A stretch of DNA of 11,844 bases. Source: an uncultured Lachnospiraceae bacterium. GTDB lineage: Bacteria > Bacillota > Clostridia > Lachnospirales > Lachnospiraceae. Shown here piece by piece: positions 1-9,320 of this stretch (the stretch's first letter is position 1; each line of letters starts with the position of its first letter). The notes beneath the pieces were generated by a model, which saw only the letters and a list, made by a program, of their open reading frames with translations, was not told the DNA's origin and made no database searches. The position numbers and the translations under genes are program-made. The stretch lies in contig CABUBX010000061.1 in assembly GCA_902489925.1 (NCBI GenBank), positions 1-11,844 of the forward strand, written 5' to 3'.

Positions 1-1425
1 AAGCTTTCATGGCTTAAAACACTGGCAGATAAGTTAAGCTTTTATAAAATCAACCAGCTTCAGCTTTACGTTGAACATACATATCTTTTCGCAGGCTTAA
101 GCGAGCTGTGGCGGGATGATACACCGCTGACGGCAGAGGAGATTATGGAACTTGATGCCTACTGTGCACAAAGAGGCATTGAGCTTGTCCCATCGCTTTC
201 AAGCTTCGGGCATCTCTACAAGCTGATGTCCACAAAGCAGTTTAGAGGTCTTTGTGAGCTTGAGGATGCGGGACGTGAACCGTTTGGCCTGATTTCAAGA
301 ATGGAACATCATACAATCAATGCGACGGATGAAAAAGCGGCAGCTTTGATTAAGAGTATGATATCGGAGTTTATGACACTTTTTTCCTCGCGTAAGTTCA
401 ACATATGTGCGGATGAAACCTTTGATTTGGGCAAAGGAAAAAATAAAGCTCAGGCTGAAGCCGAAGGTGTGGCATCACTCTATGTGCCATATGTAAAGCA
501 ATTGTGTGAATTTCTTGTGGCAAATGGCAAGATACCGATGCTTTGGGGCGATGTGATGCTTAAATTCCCGCATCTTTTAAAGGAATTGCCGGAGGAAACA
601 ATCTGTCTTAACTGGGGCTATGACAGAAGACAGACCGAGGATTCTACAAAGGCCTATGCCGAGGTCGGCGCAAAACAGTATGTGTGCCCGGGTGTTTGCG
701 GATGGAACCAGTTTGTCAATTTACAGGAATATTCTTATGATAATATTTTCAGAATGAGCAGCTACGGTATCAAATACGGATGCATCGGTCTTTTAAATAC
801 AGACTGGGGTGATTTCGGTCATATTAATCATCCGGCATTTAGTATTGCAGGAATTATTTACGGGGCTGCGGCATCATGGAACAGAAGTGATTTTCCTGAT
901 TATGAAACAATCAATAAAGAAATTTCTGTACTTGAGTACGGTGACAGAAGCGGCAAATTATTAAGTATTACAGGCAATCTTGCAATGCAGGACAGTTTTG
1001 GCTGGCGTACGGCAGTTTACTTTAAAGAACGTTGGCAGGGACTTGATAATGGGACACTTAGGGAGAAGATGTTTGAGGAACAAAAACACCTTGCAGAATG
1101 GGAAGATAGGAATGCTGTAATTGAGCAGTGCAGCTGTGAATTGAAGCAATGTATGGCATCAATGGCGCCGGCAGACAGAGCAGCCGTTTATCCGTATCTT
1201 ATTGCAGCAGACGGTATGAAGATTTTTAACAGTATCGGTGCTGTAATTCTTGAACATATTCAAGGAAAAACAGATAGTGACAAAAATAACAGACTTGCAG
1301 AAAAATTGGAGACATGGTACTATCATTATCGCAGATTATGGCAGACAGTGAGTAAAGAATCCGAGCTTTACCGTGTCAGCGAAGTCATTTTCTGGTATGC
1401 AGATTATTTAAGGACATTAGTGTAG
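1..1425 (+). CDS. Family 20 glycoside hydrolase (beta-N-acetylhexosaminidase-like), 5' end missing
   Basis: The frame is open from base 1 to the TAG at 1423-1425, giving 474 visible residues. The first ATG at 145 is internal, because upstream residues such as INQLQLYVEHTYLF already match the barrel of the GH20 family. GH20 enzymes release terminal beta-GlcNAc or beta-GalNAc with an Asp-Glu pair, the Asp orienting the substrate acetamido group. That pair is seen in CADETFDLG (bases 412-417; residues 138-139 counted from base 1). ELVPSLSSFGHL, MLWGDVM and LNTDWGDFGHIN also look like barrel strands of this group. The family's usual HxGGDE box is changed to NICADE. Relatives of this type are about 600-650 aa, so roughly 150 residues are probably missing; a signal peptide cannot be judged. 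It is the first of four hydrolase genes, 45 nt before the GH38 gene. Family assignment is fairly sure; the exact sugar (GlcNAc or GalNAc) is not. Confidence 0.82.
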   Translation, partial: KLSWLKTLADKLSFYKINQLQLYVEHTYLFAGLSELWRDDTPLTAEEIMELDAYCAQRGIELVPSLSSFGHLYKLMSTKQFRGLCELEDAGREPFGLISRMEHHTINATDEKAAALIKSMISEFMTLFSSRKFNICADETFDLGKGKNKAQAEAEGVASLYVPYVKQLCEFLVANGKIPMLWGDVMLKFPHLLKELPEETICLNWGYDRRQTEDSTKAYAEVGAKQYVCPGVCGWNQFVNLQEYSYDNIFRMSSYGIKYGCIGLLNTDWGDFGHINHPAFSIAGIIYGAAASWNRSDFPDYETINKEISVLEYGDRSGKLLSITGNLAMQDSFGWRTAVYFKERWQGLDNGTLREKMFEEQKHLAEWEDRNAVIEQCSCELKQCMASMAPADRAAVYPYLIAADGMKIFNSIGAVILEHIQGKTDSDKNNRLAEKLETWYYHYRRLWQTVSKESELYRVSEVIFWYADYLRTLV

Positions 1426-1470
1426 GCAAGAAACTTAAAAGACATCAAAAATAATCAGGAGGTAAATCGT

Positions 1471-4400
1471 ATGTGGTTTATTGATAAGAGAATCCAAGTC
1501 ATTTGTGACGAGCTTAAAAAATTAATGACTGTAAAGAATATGCCGATGGAAAATATTCTTTACAAAGAAGGTCGTTTTTTCTACCCGTCAGAGGCAGAAA
1601 ATGACGGTACACAGTGGAAAGATTTCCAGCCGAAGACAATGAAGTGGTATGGTCCGGACAAGCATTACTGGTTCAGAGTGGATTATACAGTGCCGGAGGA
1701 ATTGGCAGGAAAGACACTTCGTCTTCATGTAAAAACACAGATTGAAGAATGGGATGATGCAAAGAATCCGCAGTTCTTATTATTTGTCAATGGTGAGGCA
1801 ACACAGGGACTTGATATGAATCACCGTATTGTCCATCTGACAAATGAAGCTGTTGCCGGAACAACATGGCGTTTTGATTTCCAGGCATACACAGGAATTT
1901 TACATTCCGAATTTGATATGATTATGGAAATGCAGGAAGTAGACAGAGAAATTGAACGTCTCTACTACAATTTAATTGTGCCGTTACAGGCATTTACGCG
2001 TATGGATAAGGATGATAAGGTTCGCATGGATATTGAGACTGTGCTCAATGACACAATCAATCTTTTAGACCTTAGAACACCTTACTCAGCAGCTTTTAAC
2101 GAGAGTGTGAAGGCAGCCAATGCTCATATTGAGAAAGCTTTATACGAAGATATGGCAGGCTACAGTGATGTGATTGCCACATGTATCGGTCATACACATA
2201 TCGACGTTGCATGGTGGTGGACTGTTGAGCAGACAAGAGAAAAGGTTGCGAGAAGCTTTTCTACAGTGCTTAAATTGATGGATGAGTTCCCGAATTACAA
2301 GTTTATGTCCAGCCAGCCTCAGCTTTATGTATTCTTAAAAGAGCGTTACCCTGAGCTTTATGCGAAGATTAAAGAGCGCGTGAAAGAAGGACGCTGGGAG
2401 CCTGAGGGCGGTATGTGGCTTGAGGCTGATACAAACCTGACTTCCGGTGAATCTTTGGTTCGTCAGTTCCTCTACGGCAAGAAGTTCTTTAAGGACGAGT
2501 TTGATGCGGACTGTAAGGTATTATGGCTGCCTGACGTATTCGGTTATTCAGGTGCGCTGCCTCAGATTATGAAGCGAAGCGGCATTGATTATTTTATGAC
2601 AACAAAGCTTGCATGGAATCAGGTAGACAAGATGCCTTATGATACATTTATGTGGAAGGGTATTGATGGCACACCGATTTTCACGCATCTTGTGACAACA
2701 CTCGGTGTTGGACAAAGTACTGATGATTTCTTTACAACATACAACGGCATGCTTCATCCGGACGCATTAATGGGCGGTTGGACAAGATATCAGAATAAAG
2801 ATATCAACAACGATATTTTAATCAGCTACGGCTACGGTGACGGCGGCGGCGGCCCTACAAGAGAGATGCTTGAGACATCTAAGCGTATGGAAAAGGGTAT
2901 CAAGGGACTTCCAAAGGTACGTCAGGAATTTTCACGCAATTACTTCGACGAGTTATATGACCGCGTAAAGGATAACAGAAGACTTCCTGTATGGGAAGGC
3001 GAGTTGTATTTTGAATACCACAGAGGTACATATACTTCTATGGCAAGAAATAAACGCTCAAACAGAAAGAGCGAAATCTTAATGATGGATTTAGAGCTTT
3101 TATCACTGCTCGCTTCATGGCAGGGCGTTGAATATGATAAAGCGGCTATGGATAAGATGTGGACAACAATTCTTCTGAATCAGTTCCACGATATTCTGCC
3201 GGGTTCATCCATCCATGAGGTTTATGAGGTGACAAAGAAAGAATATGCCGAGCTTTGGGAACAGGGCATGGCGATGATTTCCGAGCGCATTGCCGCACTT
3301 GTAGGTGAGGGCGAGGCTGTCACAGTATTTAACACACTTGGTTTTGACAGAAATGATATTGTAAGTCTTCCTGAAAATGTCAGCGGTGCACTCGCAGATG
3401 AGGAAGGACATATTTACCCTGTTCAGACAGCCGGCGGCAAGAAGGTTGCCTATGTTCACGGACTTCCTTCTAAGGGGTATAAATCCTTTAAGGTCGTTGA
3501 AAATGCAGAGCAAGAGATTCCGTTTACAAGAAACGGCAACAGTCTTGAAACACCGTTCTATTCTGTAACTTTCGATGAAAACGGTCTCTTTACTTCTGTT
3601 TTTGATAAGAAGAATGACAGAGAGATTTTACAGGATAATAAGAAGGGCAACCTCTTTACAATGTATGAGGATAAGCCAATCTACTATGATAACTGGGATA
3701 TTGATATTTTCTATACAGAAAAGAAGTGGGATGCCGAGCAGCTTGAAAATATGACATGGGAGATGGGTCCCGTATGTACAGTTATTGAGCAGGAAAGAAG
3801 AATCAGCAATTCCTTAATCCGTCAGAAAATCTATTTCTACGCAGATTCTGCGAGAATTGATTTCGAGACATATGTTGACTGGAAAGAGCATCAGCATCTG
3901 CTCAAAGTGAATTTCCCTGTTGATATTCATACAGACGAGGCAAGCTTTGATGTACAGTTTGGTAACCTTACGAGAAAGGTTCATACAAATACAAGCTGGG
4001 ATATGGCACGTTTTGAGTCCTGCGGACAGAAATTTATGGATTTATCTGAAGGACATTACGGTGTCAGCCTCTTAAATGACTGCAAGTACGGTCATTCTGT
4101 GAAGGATTCCGTAATGGCGCTGACATTGATTAAATCAGGTATTGAGCCAAATCCGGTGACAGACCAGGAGGAACATTTCTTCACATACGCAATCTATCCT
4201 CATGCAGGCAACTTACGTGACTGTGATACAGTTGAGGAAGCTTACCGCTTAAACTTCCCGGCGTATGCAAAGGCCGGTGCAAAAGCAGGTGCATCTGAAT
4301 CATTACTTCGCACAGATAAGAAGAATGTCATGATTGAGACAGTCAAGGAAGCAGAGGATAACAGCGGTCTTATTGTACGTGTTTACGAATATGAAAATAC

Positions 4401-4566
4401 AAAGACAAAGGCTGCACTTACATTTGGTATGGGCAAGGAAATTGTATCTGTCACAGAATGTAACCTTATGGAAGAACCTGAGACAGAAATGGCACATACA
4501 AATGACAGCTTTGAATTTGTGATTAAGCCGTTTGAGGTAAAAACTTTTAAAGTTGTTTTAAAGTAA
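1471..4566 (+). CDS. GH38 alpha-mannosidase, cytosolic MAN2C1-like
   Basis: This is a 1031-residue protein, the usual length of the cytosolic class of GH38 enzymes, which remove alpha-linked mannose with retention of configuration using a bound divalent metal. The N-terminal 220 or so residues form the lectin-like beta domain of this class (YWFRVDYTVP near the start). Metal ligands are visible as H243 and D245 in GHTHIDVAW, D355 in WLPDVFGYSGALPQI (also the nucleophile) and H573 in NQFHDILPGSS. A three-helix segment and C-terminal beta domains fill the rest. There is no signal peptide, so it acts inside the cell. Translation starts at the ATG at 1471, behind a strong AGGAGG at 1457-1462 with 8 nt spacing. 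It lies between GH20 and GH3 genes and is probably cotranscribed with them. In this context it would strip alpha-mannose from imported N-glycan fragments; linkage preference cannot be read from sequence. Confidence 0.95.
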   Translation: MWFIDKRIQVICDELKKLMTVKNMPMENILYKEGRFFYPSEAENDGTQWKDFQPKTMKWYGPDKHYWFRVDYTVPEELAGKTLRLHVKTQIEEWDDAKNPQFLLFVNGEATQGLDMNHRIVHLTNEAVAGTTWRFDFQAYTGILHSEFDMIMEMQEVDREIERLYYNLIVPLQAFTRMDKDDKVRMDIETVLNDTINLLDLRTPYSAAFNESVKAANAHIEKALYEDMAGYSDVIATCIGHTHIDVAWWWTVEQTREKVARSFSTVLKLMDEFPNYKFMSSQPQLYVFLKERYPELYAKIKERVKEGRWEPEGGMWLEADTNLTSGESLVRQFLYGKKFFKDEFDADCKVLWLPDVFGYSGALPQIMKRSGIDYFMTTKLAWNQVDKMPYDTFMWKGIDGTPIFTHLVTTLGVGQSTDDFFTTYNGMLHPDALMGGWTRYQNKDINNDILISYGYGDGGGGPTREMLETSKRMEKGIKGLPKVRQEFSRNYFDELYDRVKDNRRLPVWEGELYFEYHRGTYTSMARNKRSNRKSEILMMDLELLSLLASWQGVEYDKAAMDKMWTTILLNQFHDILPGSSIHEVYEVTKKEYAELWEQGMAMISERIAALVGEGEAVTVFNTLGFDRNDIVSLPENVSGALADEEGHIYPVQTAGGKKVAYVHGLPSKGYKSFKVVENAEQEIPFTRNGNSLETPFYSVTFDENGLFTSVFDKKNDREILQDNKKGNLFTMYEDKPIYYDNWDIDIFYTEKKWDAEQLENMTWEMGPVCTVIEQERRISNSLIRQKIYFYADSARIDFETYVDWKEHQHLLKVNFPVDIHTDEASFDVQFGNLTRKVHTNTSWDMARFESCGQKFMDLSEGHYGVSLLNDCKYGHSVKDSVMALTLIKSGIEPNPVTDQEEHFFTYAIYPHAGNLRDCDTVEEAYRLNFPAYAKAGAKAGASESLLRTDKKNVMIETVKEAEDNSGLIVRVYEYENTKTKAALTFGMGKEIVSVTECNLMEEPETEMAHTNDSFEFVIKPFEVKTFKVVLK

Positions 4567-4592
4567 AATAGTCTGGTGAACAAATAGAAATT

Positions 4593-6809
4593 ATGAGAAA
4601 ATATATGGATAGCAGTCTTCCGCCCAAAGCTCGGGCGGAGGAACTGTTGAAATTAATGACGATTCGGGAAAAAGCCGGACAGTTAAATCAACGGCTGTAT
4701 GGCTTTAATGCTTATGTAAAAAAAGATGGCAATGTTGAGCCGTCGGAAGAATTTAAAGAAGAAGTTGCGCGTTTTGGCGGCTTGGGCGCATTATATGGTC
4801 TTTATCGTGCGGACCCATGGTCGGGCAGAGATTATGAAACCGGTCTTTGCGGCAAAGAGGCTGTCAAAGCCTATAACACGCTGCAAAAATATGTGATTGA
4901 ACATTCAAGACTGGGTATTCCGATGCTTTTATCGACAGAGTGTCCTCACGGTCACCAGGCCTTAGACGGGTATTTACTGCCGGTAAATTTAGGGCTTGGG
5001 GCAACCTTTAATCCTGAGCTTGTCGGTGAAGCTTACAGTATATGCGGACGTCAGATGAAGGCGCTCGGCGTGGATTTGGCGCTGATTTCCATGCTGGATG
5101 TTTTGCGTGACCCAAGATGGGGCAGAAGTGAGGAATGTTTTGGTGAAGACCCTTATCTTTCTGCCTGTATGGCTAAGGCTGTGACTAAGGCAGTGACAGA
5201 AGCCGGTGTTGATGTTGTGGCAAAGCATTTTGCGGCTCAGGGCGAGACAACCGGCGGAGTGAATGCTTCTGCTGCCCGAATTGGAAAGCATGAGCTTTAT
5301 GATATTCATTTTCCTGCGATGGCAGCAGCCGTCAAAGCAGGGGCAAAAGGTGTGATGGCTGCTTATAATGAAATTGACGGTCTGCCATGTCATGCCAATG
5401 ATTGGCTGCTTTGCGATGTGCTGCGGGATGAGATGGGCTTTGACGGTATTGTCATGGCTGACGGCTTTGCCGTAGACAGGCTTGAGATTTTAGGACTTGA
5501 CGCCGTCGGCTGCGGGGCTAAGGCGCTTTCTTCCGGTGTCGACGTTTCACTTTGGGATGAGGGCTTTACTCATCTTGAGAGCGCACTTGAGCGCGGACTG
5601 ATATCTGAAAAGCGGCTTGATGAGGCTGTACTTCGTGTGCTGACGATGAAGTTTGAGCGTGGACTTTTTGATAAGCCTTACATTGAGGAGAGCAGAGAAA
5701 TTTTAAGCGTGCCGGAGGATGAAGCAAATCTTGAGCTGGCAAGAGAAGGCGCCATACTTCTTAAAAACGAAGACAACCTTCTTCCGCTTTCTTTGAAGCA
5801 GCCGATGACTGTCGGTGTTTTCGGTGAAAACAGCCGTGATATTTATCATCAGCTTGGCGATTATACGCCGCCGGTAAAGGTTGGAGAGACAACTTTAGCG
5901 GGCATAACCGCCATAGCGGCAAATACGCCTGTGAAGGTCGTATGCTCGGAGGAGGATTGTCCAAAGAAAGCTGCGGCACTGGCGGCTGAATGTGATGTGG
6001 CAGTGCTTGTTTTGGGCGGAAGCTCAAGCCGTTTTAATTCAGTCTCGTTTGATAAAAACGGCGCAGCTATTGTAAACGGCTTGTCAACAATGGACTGCGG
6101 CGAAGGTGTTGATTTATCAGACCTTAAATTGCCGAAGGCTCAGCTTGAATTGGCAGATGCCGTTTTTTCCTCGGCAAAAAAAGTTGTCACAGTCATCATT
6201 GCCGGGCGTCCGTATGATATTTCAGAGCTTGATAAGCGCACCAAGGCACTTCTTTATAGCTTTTATCCGGGACCTAAAGGCGGCAGGGCACTGGCTGAAA
6301 TTATTTTCGGAGAAGTATGTCCATCAGGAAGACTTCCCGTATCGCTGCCAAAATCAGCCGACAGGCTTCCGGCTTACTATAATTACAGAGCTTCCTATGA
6401 AGCGATGCATTATTGTAACGGCGAAGATGGGCCGCTTTATTGTTTTGGTGACGGTTTGGGGTATGCGGAGGCGCAATACAGCCACTTTGAGGTGACAGAT
6501 TATTCGCCGCAGGAAGGTCTGACTGTAAGAATGACAGTTTCCAATGAAACAGACAGTCCGGTTTGGGCAGTACCGATGCTTTATATAAGAAGATACGGGA
6601 CGCCAATCGTACCGCGGACAAAAGAGCTGAAGGGCTTTGCAAAGCTTTATCTTGAAGCTTACGGTAAGCAGCAGGTGCAAATCAAGGTGACACCGCAAAT
6701 GCTGTACATGTATGACCATCGCATGCAGTACGGTTTGAATATGACCTCGATGGAAATTAAAGTATGTGACGGCAGAAGACAGCTTTGGTCGTCTGAAGTT
6801 AAATTTTAA
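4593..6809 (+). CDS. GH3 beta-glycosidase (beta-glucosidase or beta-xylosidase type)
   Basis: This 738-residue protein has the GH3 three-domain layout: a TIM barrel (about 1-330), an alpha/beta sandwich (about 380-600; REGAILLKNEDNLLP at 384-398) and a fibronectin-III-like C-terminus. Family motifs include RDPRWGRSEECFGEDPY (172-188), KHFAAQG (211-217) and AYNEIDGLPCHAN. The expected nucleophile is D290 in GIVMADGFAVDRL. E504 in CGEGVD is a candidate acid/base. The barrel lacks the KHFPGHG and histidine-bearing loop of NagZ-type GH3 hexosaminidases, so beta-glucosidase or beta-xylosidase activity is more likely. No signal peptide is seen. The gene starts 26 nt after the GH38 stop. Its ribosome binding site is weak (GGTGA at 4575-4579, 13 nt from the ATG), so it may rely on translational coupling; an in-frame ATG at 4605 is an alternative start. 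The substrate is unknown; a role on N-glycans is inferred only from the neighbours. Confidence 0.9.
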   Translation: MRKYMDSSLPPKARAEELLKLMTIREKAGQLNQRLYGFNAYVKKDGNVEPSEEFKEEVARFGGLGALYGLYRADPWSGRDYETGLCGKEAVKAYNTLQKYVIEHSRLGIPMLLSTECPHGHQALDGYLLPVNLGLGATFNPELVGEAYSICGRQMKALGVDLALISMLDVLRDPRWGRSEECFGEDPYLSACMAKAVTKAVTEAGVDVVAKHFAAQGETTGGVNASAARIGKHELYDIHFPAMAAAVKAGAKGVMAAYNEIDGLPCHANDWLLCDVLRDEMGFDGIVMADGFAVDRLEILGLDAVGCGAKALSSGVDVSLWDEGFTHLESALERGLISEKRLDEAVLRVLTMKFERGLFDKPYIEESREILSVPEDEANLELAREGAILLKNEDNLLPLSLKQPMTVGVFGENSRDIYHQLGDYTPPVKVGETTLAGITAIAANTPVKVVCSEEDCPKKAAALAAECDVAVLVLGGSSSRFNSVSFDKNGAAIVNGLSTMDCGEGVDLSDLKLPKAQLELADAVFSSAKKVVTVIIAGRPYDISELDKRTKALLYSFYPGPKGGRALAEIIFGEVCPSGRLPVSLPKSADRLPAYYNYRASYEAMHYCNGEDGPLYCFGDGLGYAEAQYSHFEVTDYSPQEGLTVRMTVSNETDSPVWAVPMLYIRRYGTPIVPRTKELKGFAKLYLEAYGKQQVQIKVTPQMLYMYDHRMQYGLNMTSMEIKVCDGRRQLWSSEVKF

Positions 6810-6810
6810 T

Positions 6811-6831
6811 GACGGGTATTATAAACCTGTC
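6811..6831 (+). other. Intercistronic hairpin before the GH2 gene
   Basis: GACGGGT (6811-6817) can pair with ACCTGTC (6825-6831), one pair being G-U, around a 7-nt AT-only loop. It begins directly after the GH3 stop and ends 5 nt before the GGGAG ribosome binding site of the GH2 gene. There is no T run after it, so it is not a standard terminator. It could protect or process the mRNA, tune GH2 translation or be chance. Confidence 0.35.
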
Positions 6832-6851
6832 GGAATGGGAGTTTTGTGAAA

Positions 6852-9281
6852 ATGGAAAAACAATATTTGAAAGAGGGATGGAAGCTTCACTGGCAAAACA
6901 GACTTCTTGAGACAGAGGTACCATTTTCGGTATACAGTGATTTGTTAAAACACGGTGAAATTGAAGACCCGTATTTTAGAGATAATGAAAAAGAGGCGCT
7001 TCCGCTTTCAAAGGAAGACTATACATATGAAACAGTGTTTGATGCTTCCGCCGATGTGTTAAACAGCAACCGTATATGGTTGAGGTTTGACGGTGTGGAT
7101 ACACTGGCAGATGTTACATTAAACGGAGTGCTTCTCGGAAATACTTATAACATGCACAGGGAATGGGAGTTTCCTGTAAAGGACATCCTTAAAGAAAAGG
7201 ACAATAAACTTGAAATTTATTTCCATTCGCCAATGGTTTATATGGAAGAACAGTTAAAGCTTCAGGGTGCAATTCCATGTAATACAGATACGCTGGACGG
7301 CTTTCCTTATCTTAGAAAGTCCAACTGTATGTCCGGTTGGGACTGGGCGCCTAAGCTTCCTGATATGGGACTTTTCAGAGATGTGTACCTGATTGGTATG
7401 AATGAAGACAGAATATTGGATGTGCTTGTGCGTCAGAAGCATGAGAATGGTACGGTAGAGCTTCATTTTGATGTCAATACATGCAAAAAGGCGCATGGCG
7501 CCAGCTCTGAATACAAAGTGACGGTTACTGCACCGGACGGCAAAGTATTTACAGAAGAAAACAGTCCTGAAACAATGCTCATTACAGAGCCGATGCTTTG
7601 GTGGCCGAGAGGCTATGGTGAGCAGTATTTATATACAGTAAAAGTTGAAGTTCTCCATGACGGACAGACAGAGGATGTGTGGGAAAAACGCATCGGTCTT
7701 CGCACAATGGGCATGAAGATAGAAAAGGATGAGTGGGGCGAAAGCTTTGCCCATGAGGTCAATGGTGTAGCCATTTTTGCCATGGGTGCTGACTATATTC
7801 CCGAGGATTGTCTTCTTCCAAACAGAAGTGAAGCAAAGACAAGACTTCTTCTCGAACAGTGTGCCGAAGCAAATTATAATTGCCTGAGAGTCTGGGGCGG
7901 CGCTTTTTATCCGGATGACTACTTCTTTGATATTTGTGATGAGCTGGGCTTTCTCGTATGGGAGGATTTAATGTTTGCCTGCTCAACTTATCTTTTAACA
8001 GAGGAATTTGAGGCGAATATTACAGTTGAAATCGAGCAGAATATAAGAAGAATCCGCCATCACGCCTGCCTTGGCTTATGGTGCGGAAACAATGAGATGG
8101 AGGGCATGATTGTTGAAGGCTACACAACAGACCCGCATCTTCTCGGCGATTATACAAGAATGTACAGCTATGTCATTCCGAAAATCGTAAAACGTGAGGA
8201 CCCGGATGCTTTCTATTGGCCGTCAAGCCCATCCTCAGGCGGAGATTTTGATGACCCTCAGGATGAGACGAGAGGCGATGCCCATTACTGGCAGGTATGG
8301 CATGGCTACAAGCCGTTTACAGAGTATAGAAAGCACAATTTCAGATACTGCTCAGAGTTTGGTTTTGAATCAATGCCGGCGATGAAAACTATCGAAAGCT
8401 TTACATTGCCGCAGGACCGAAATCTGTTCTCTTATGTGATGGAGAAACATCAGAGAAGCGAAAACGGCTCTGCAAAGATGATGGTTTATATGGCACAGTA
8501 CTTCCCGTATCCGAAGGACTTATCCCACCTTGTCTATGCTTCTCAGCTGATGCAGGCGCAGGCGATGCGCTATGCGGTAGAGCATTGGAGACGTCACAGA
8601 GGTCAGTGTATGGGCGCTGTTGTATGGCAGTTAAATGACTGTTGGCCGGTATCCTCATGGTCTTCTATTGACTACTTTGGACGCTGGAAAGCGCTGCATT
8701 ACTTTGAACGCCGTTTCTTTGCACCGGTGATGGTTTCCTGTCATGAGGAAAGCTTGCTTTCCCAGAATCCGTACGTCAACTGCCGTCCGTTTGATGTTGA
8801 AAAGAGCATCCGTCTGCATGTGGCAAACGAGACACTCAAAGAAACGCAGGTGACTGTGCGCTGGTCTCTAAGAAACAGCAAATCAGAAATTATCGGTGAG
8901 GAAAAGAGTGCCCTTCTTACAGTGGCGCCGCTGTCCGGCGAATGGCTTCCAAAGGAAGAATATCCTGAGGCAGATTACCTTGAGCATCATGTATTTTACA
9001 GCTGTGAAAAGGACGGAGAAATTATCTCCGAGGGCAGTGTACTTTTCTCAATGCCGAAGTTTTACAATTATGCCAACCCACAGCTTAGCGTGCGCCGTGA
9101 GGGCGATGAGCTTATTGTTACTTCTAAAGCTTATGCGGCTTCTGTTGAGCTTCTCAACGAGAATGAAGATTGGGTACTTTCAGACAACTACTTTGACATG
9201 GAGGCCGGAGAAAAACGTGTCCGCATTTTAAGCGGTGACGCAAAGGAAATCCGTGTAAGAAGTGTTTACGATATTGCATAA
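6852..9281 (+). CDS. GH2 beta-mannosidase
   Basis: The product of 809 residues matches bacterial GH2 beta-mannosidases, which cleave beta-1,4-linked mannose from non-reducing ends by a retaining mechanism. The N-terminal beta-sandwich opens with LKEGWKLHW and VPFSVYSDLL; the mannosidase-specific GWDW is at 162-165. In the barrel the acid/base glutamate is E415 in WCGNNEMEG and the nucleophile is E502 in YCSEFGFES. The conserved GAVVWQLNDCWPV follows. No signal peptide is present, so action is cytoplasmic. I chose the ATG at 6852 because GGGAG (6837-6841) is 10 nt upstream; the in-frame GTG at 6846 is only 4 nt from it and would add two residues. As the last intact hydrolase gene of the run it would cut Man-beta-1,4-GlcNAc left after the alpha-mannosidase acts, although mannan-derived mannobiose is also a possible substrate. 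Confidence 0.94.
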   Translation: MEKQYLKEGWKLHWQNRLLETEVPFSVYSDLLKHGEIEDPYFRDNEKEALPLSKEDYTYETVFDASADVLNSNRIWLRFDGVDTLADVTLNGVLLGNTYNMHREWEFPVKDILKEKDNKLEIYFHSPMVYMEEQLKLQGAIPCNTDTLDGFPYLRKSNCMSGWDWAPKLPDMGLFRDVYLIGMNEDRILDVLVRQKHENGTVELHFDVNTCKKAHGASSEYKVTVTAPDGKVFTEENSPETMLITEPMLWWPRGYGEQYLYTVKVEVLHDGQTEDVWEKRIGLRTMGMKIEKDEWGESFAHEVNGVAIFAMGADYIPEDCLLPNRSEAKTRLLLEQCAEANYNCLRVWGGAFYPDDYFFDICDELGFLVWEDLMFACSTYLLTEEFEANITVEIEQNIRRIRHHACLGLWCGNNEMEGMIVEGYTTDPHLLGDYTRMYSYVIPKIVKREDPDAFYWPSSPSSGGDFDDPQDETRGDAHYWQVWHGYKPFTEYRKHNFRYCSEFGFESMPAMKTIESFTLPQDRNLFSYVMEKHQRSENGSAKMMVYMAQYFPYPKDLSHLVYASQLMQAQAMRYAVEHWRRHRGQCMGAVVWQLNDCWPVSSWSSIDYFGRWKALHYFERRFFAPVMVSCHEESLLSQNPYVNCRPFDVEKSIRLHVANETLKETQVTVRWSLRNSKSEIIGEEKSALLTVAPLSGEWLPKEEYPEADYLEHHVFYSCEKDGEIISEGSVLFSMPKFYNYANPQLSVRREGDELIVTSKAYAASVELLNENEDWVLSDNYFDMEAGEKRVRILSGDAKEIRVRSVYDIA

Positions 9282-9320
9282 AAAATGAGATATTGAATTG
9301 CAAAACCCCGGAGATTAAAA

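Noticed and set aside
6106..6495. A 129-aa open frame inside the GH3 gene on the same strand.
   Set aside because: It is an out-of-frame shadow of the GH3 coding region with no ribosome binding site or recognisable family.
4593..6809. NagZ-type beta-N-acetylglucosaminidase assignment for the GH3.
   Set aside because: The characteristic KHFPGHG segment and the histidine loop after it are absent; KHFAAQGETTGGVN is the beta-glucosidase/xylosidase style.
6810..6851. Terminator between the GH3 and GH2 genes.
   Set aside because: The stem is short with a G-U pair and no T run follows.
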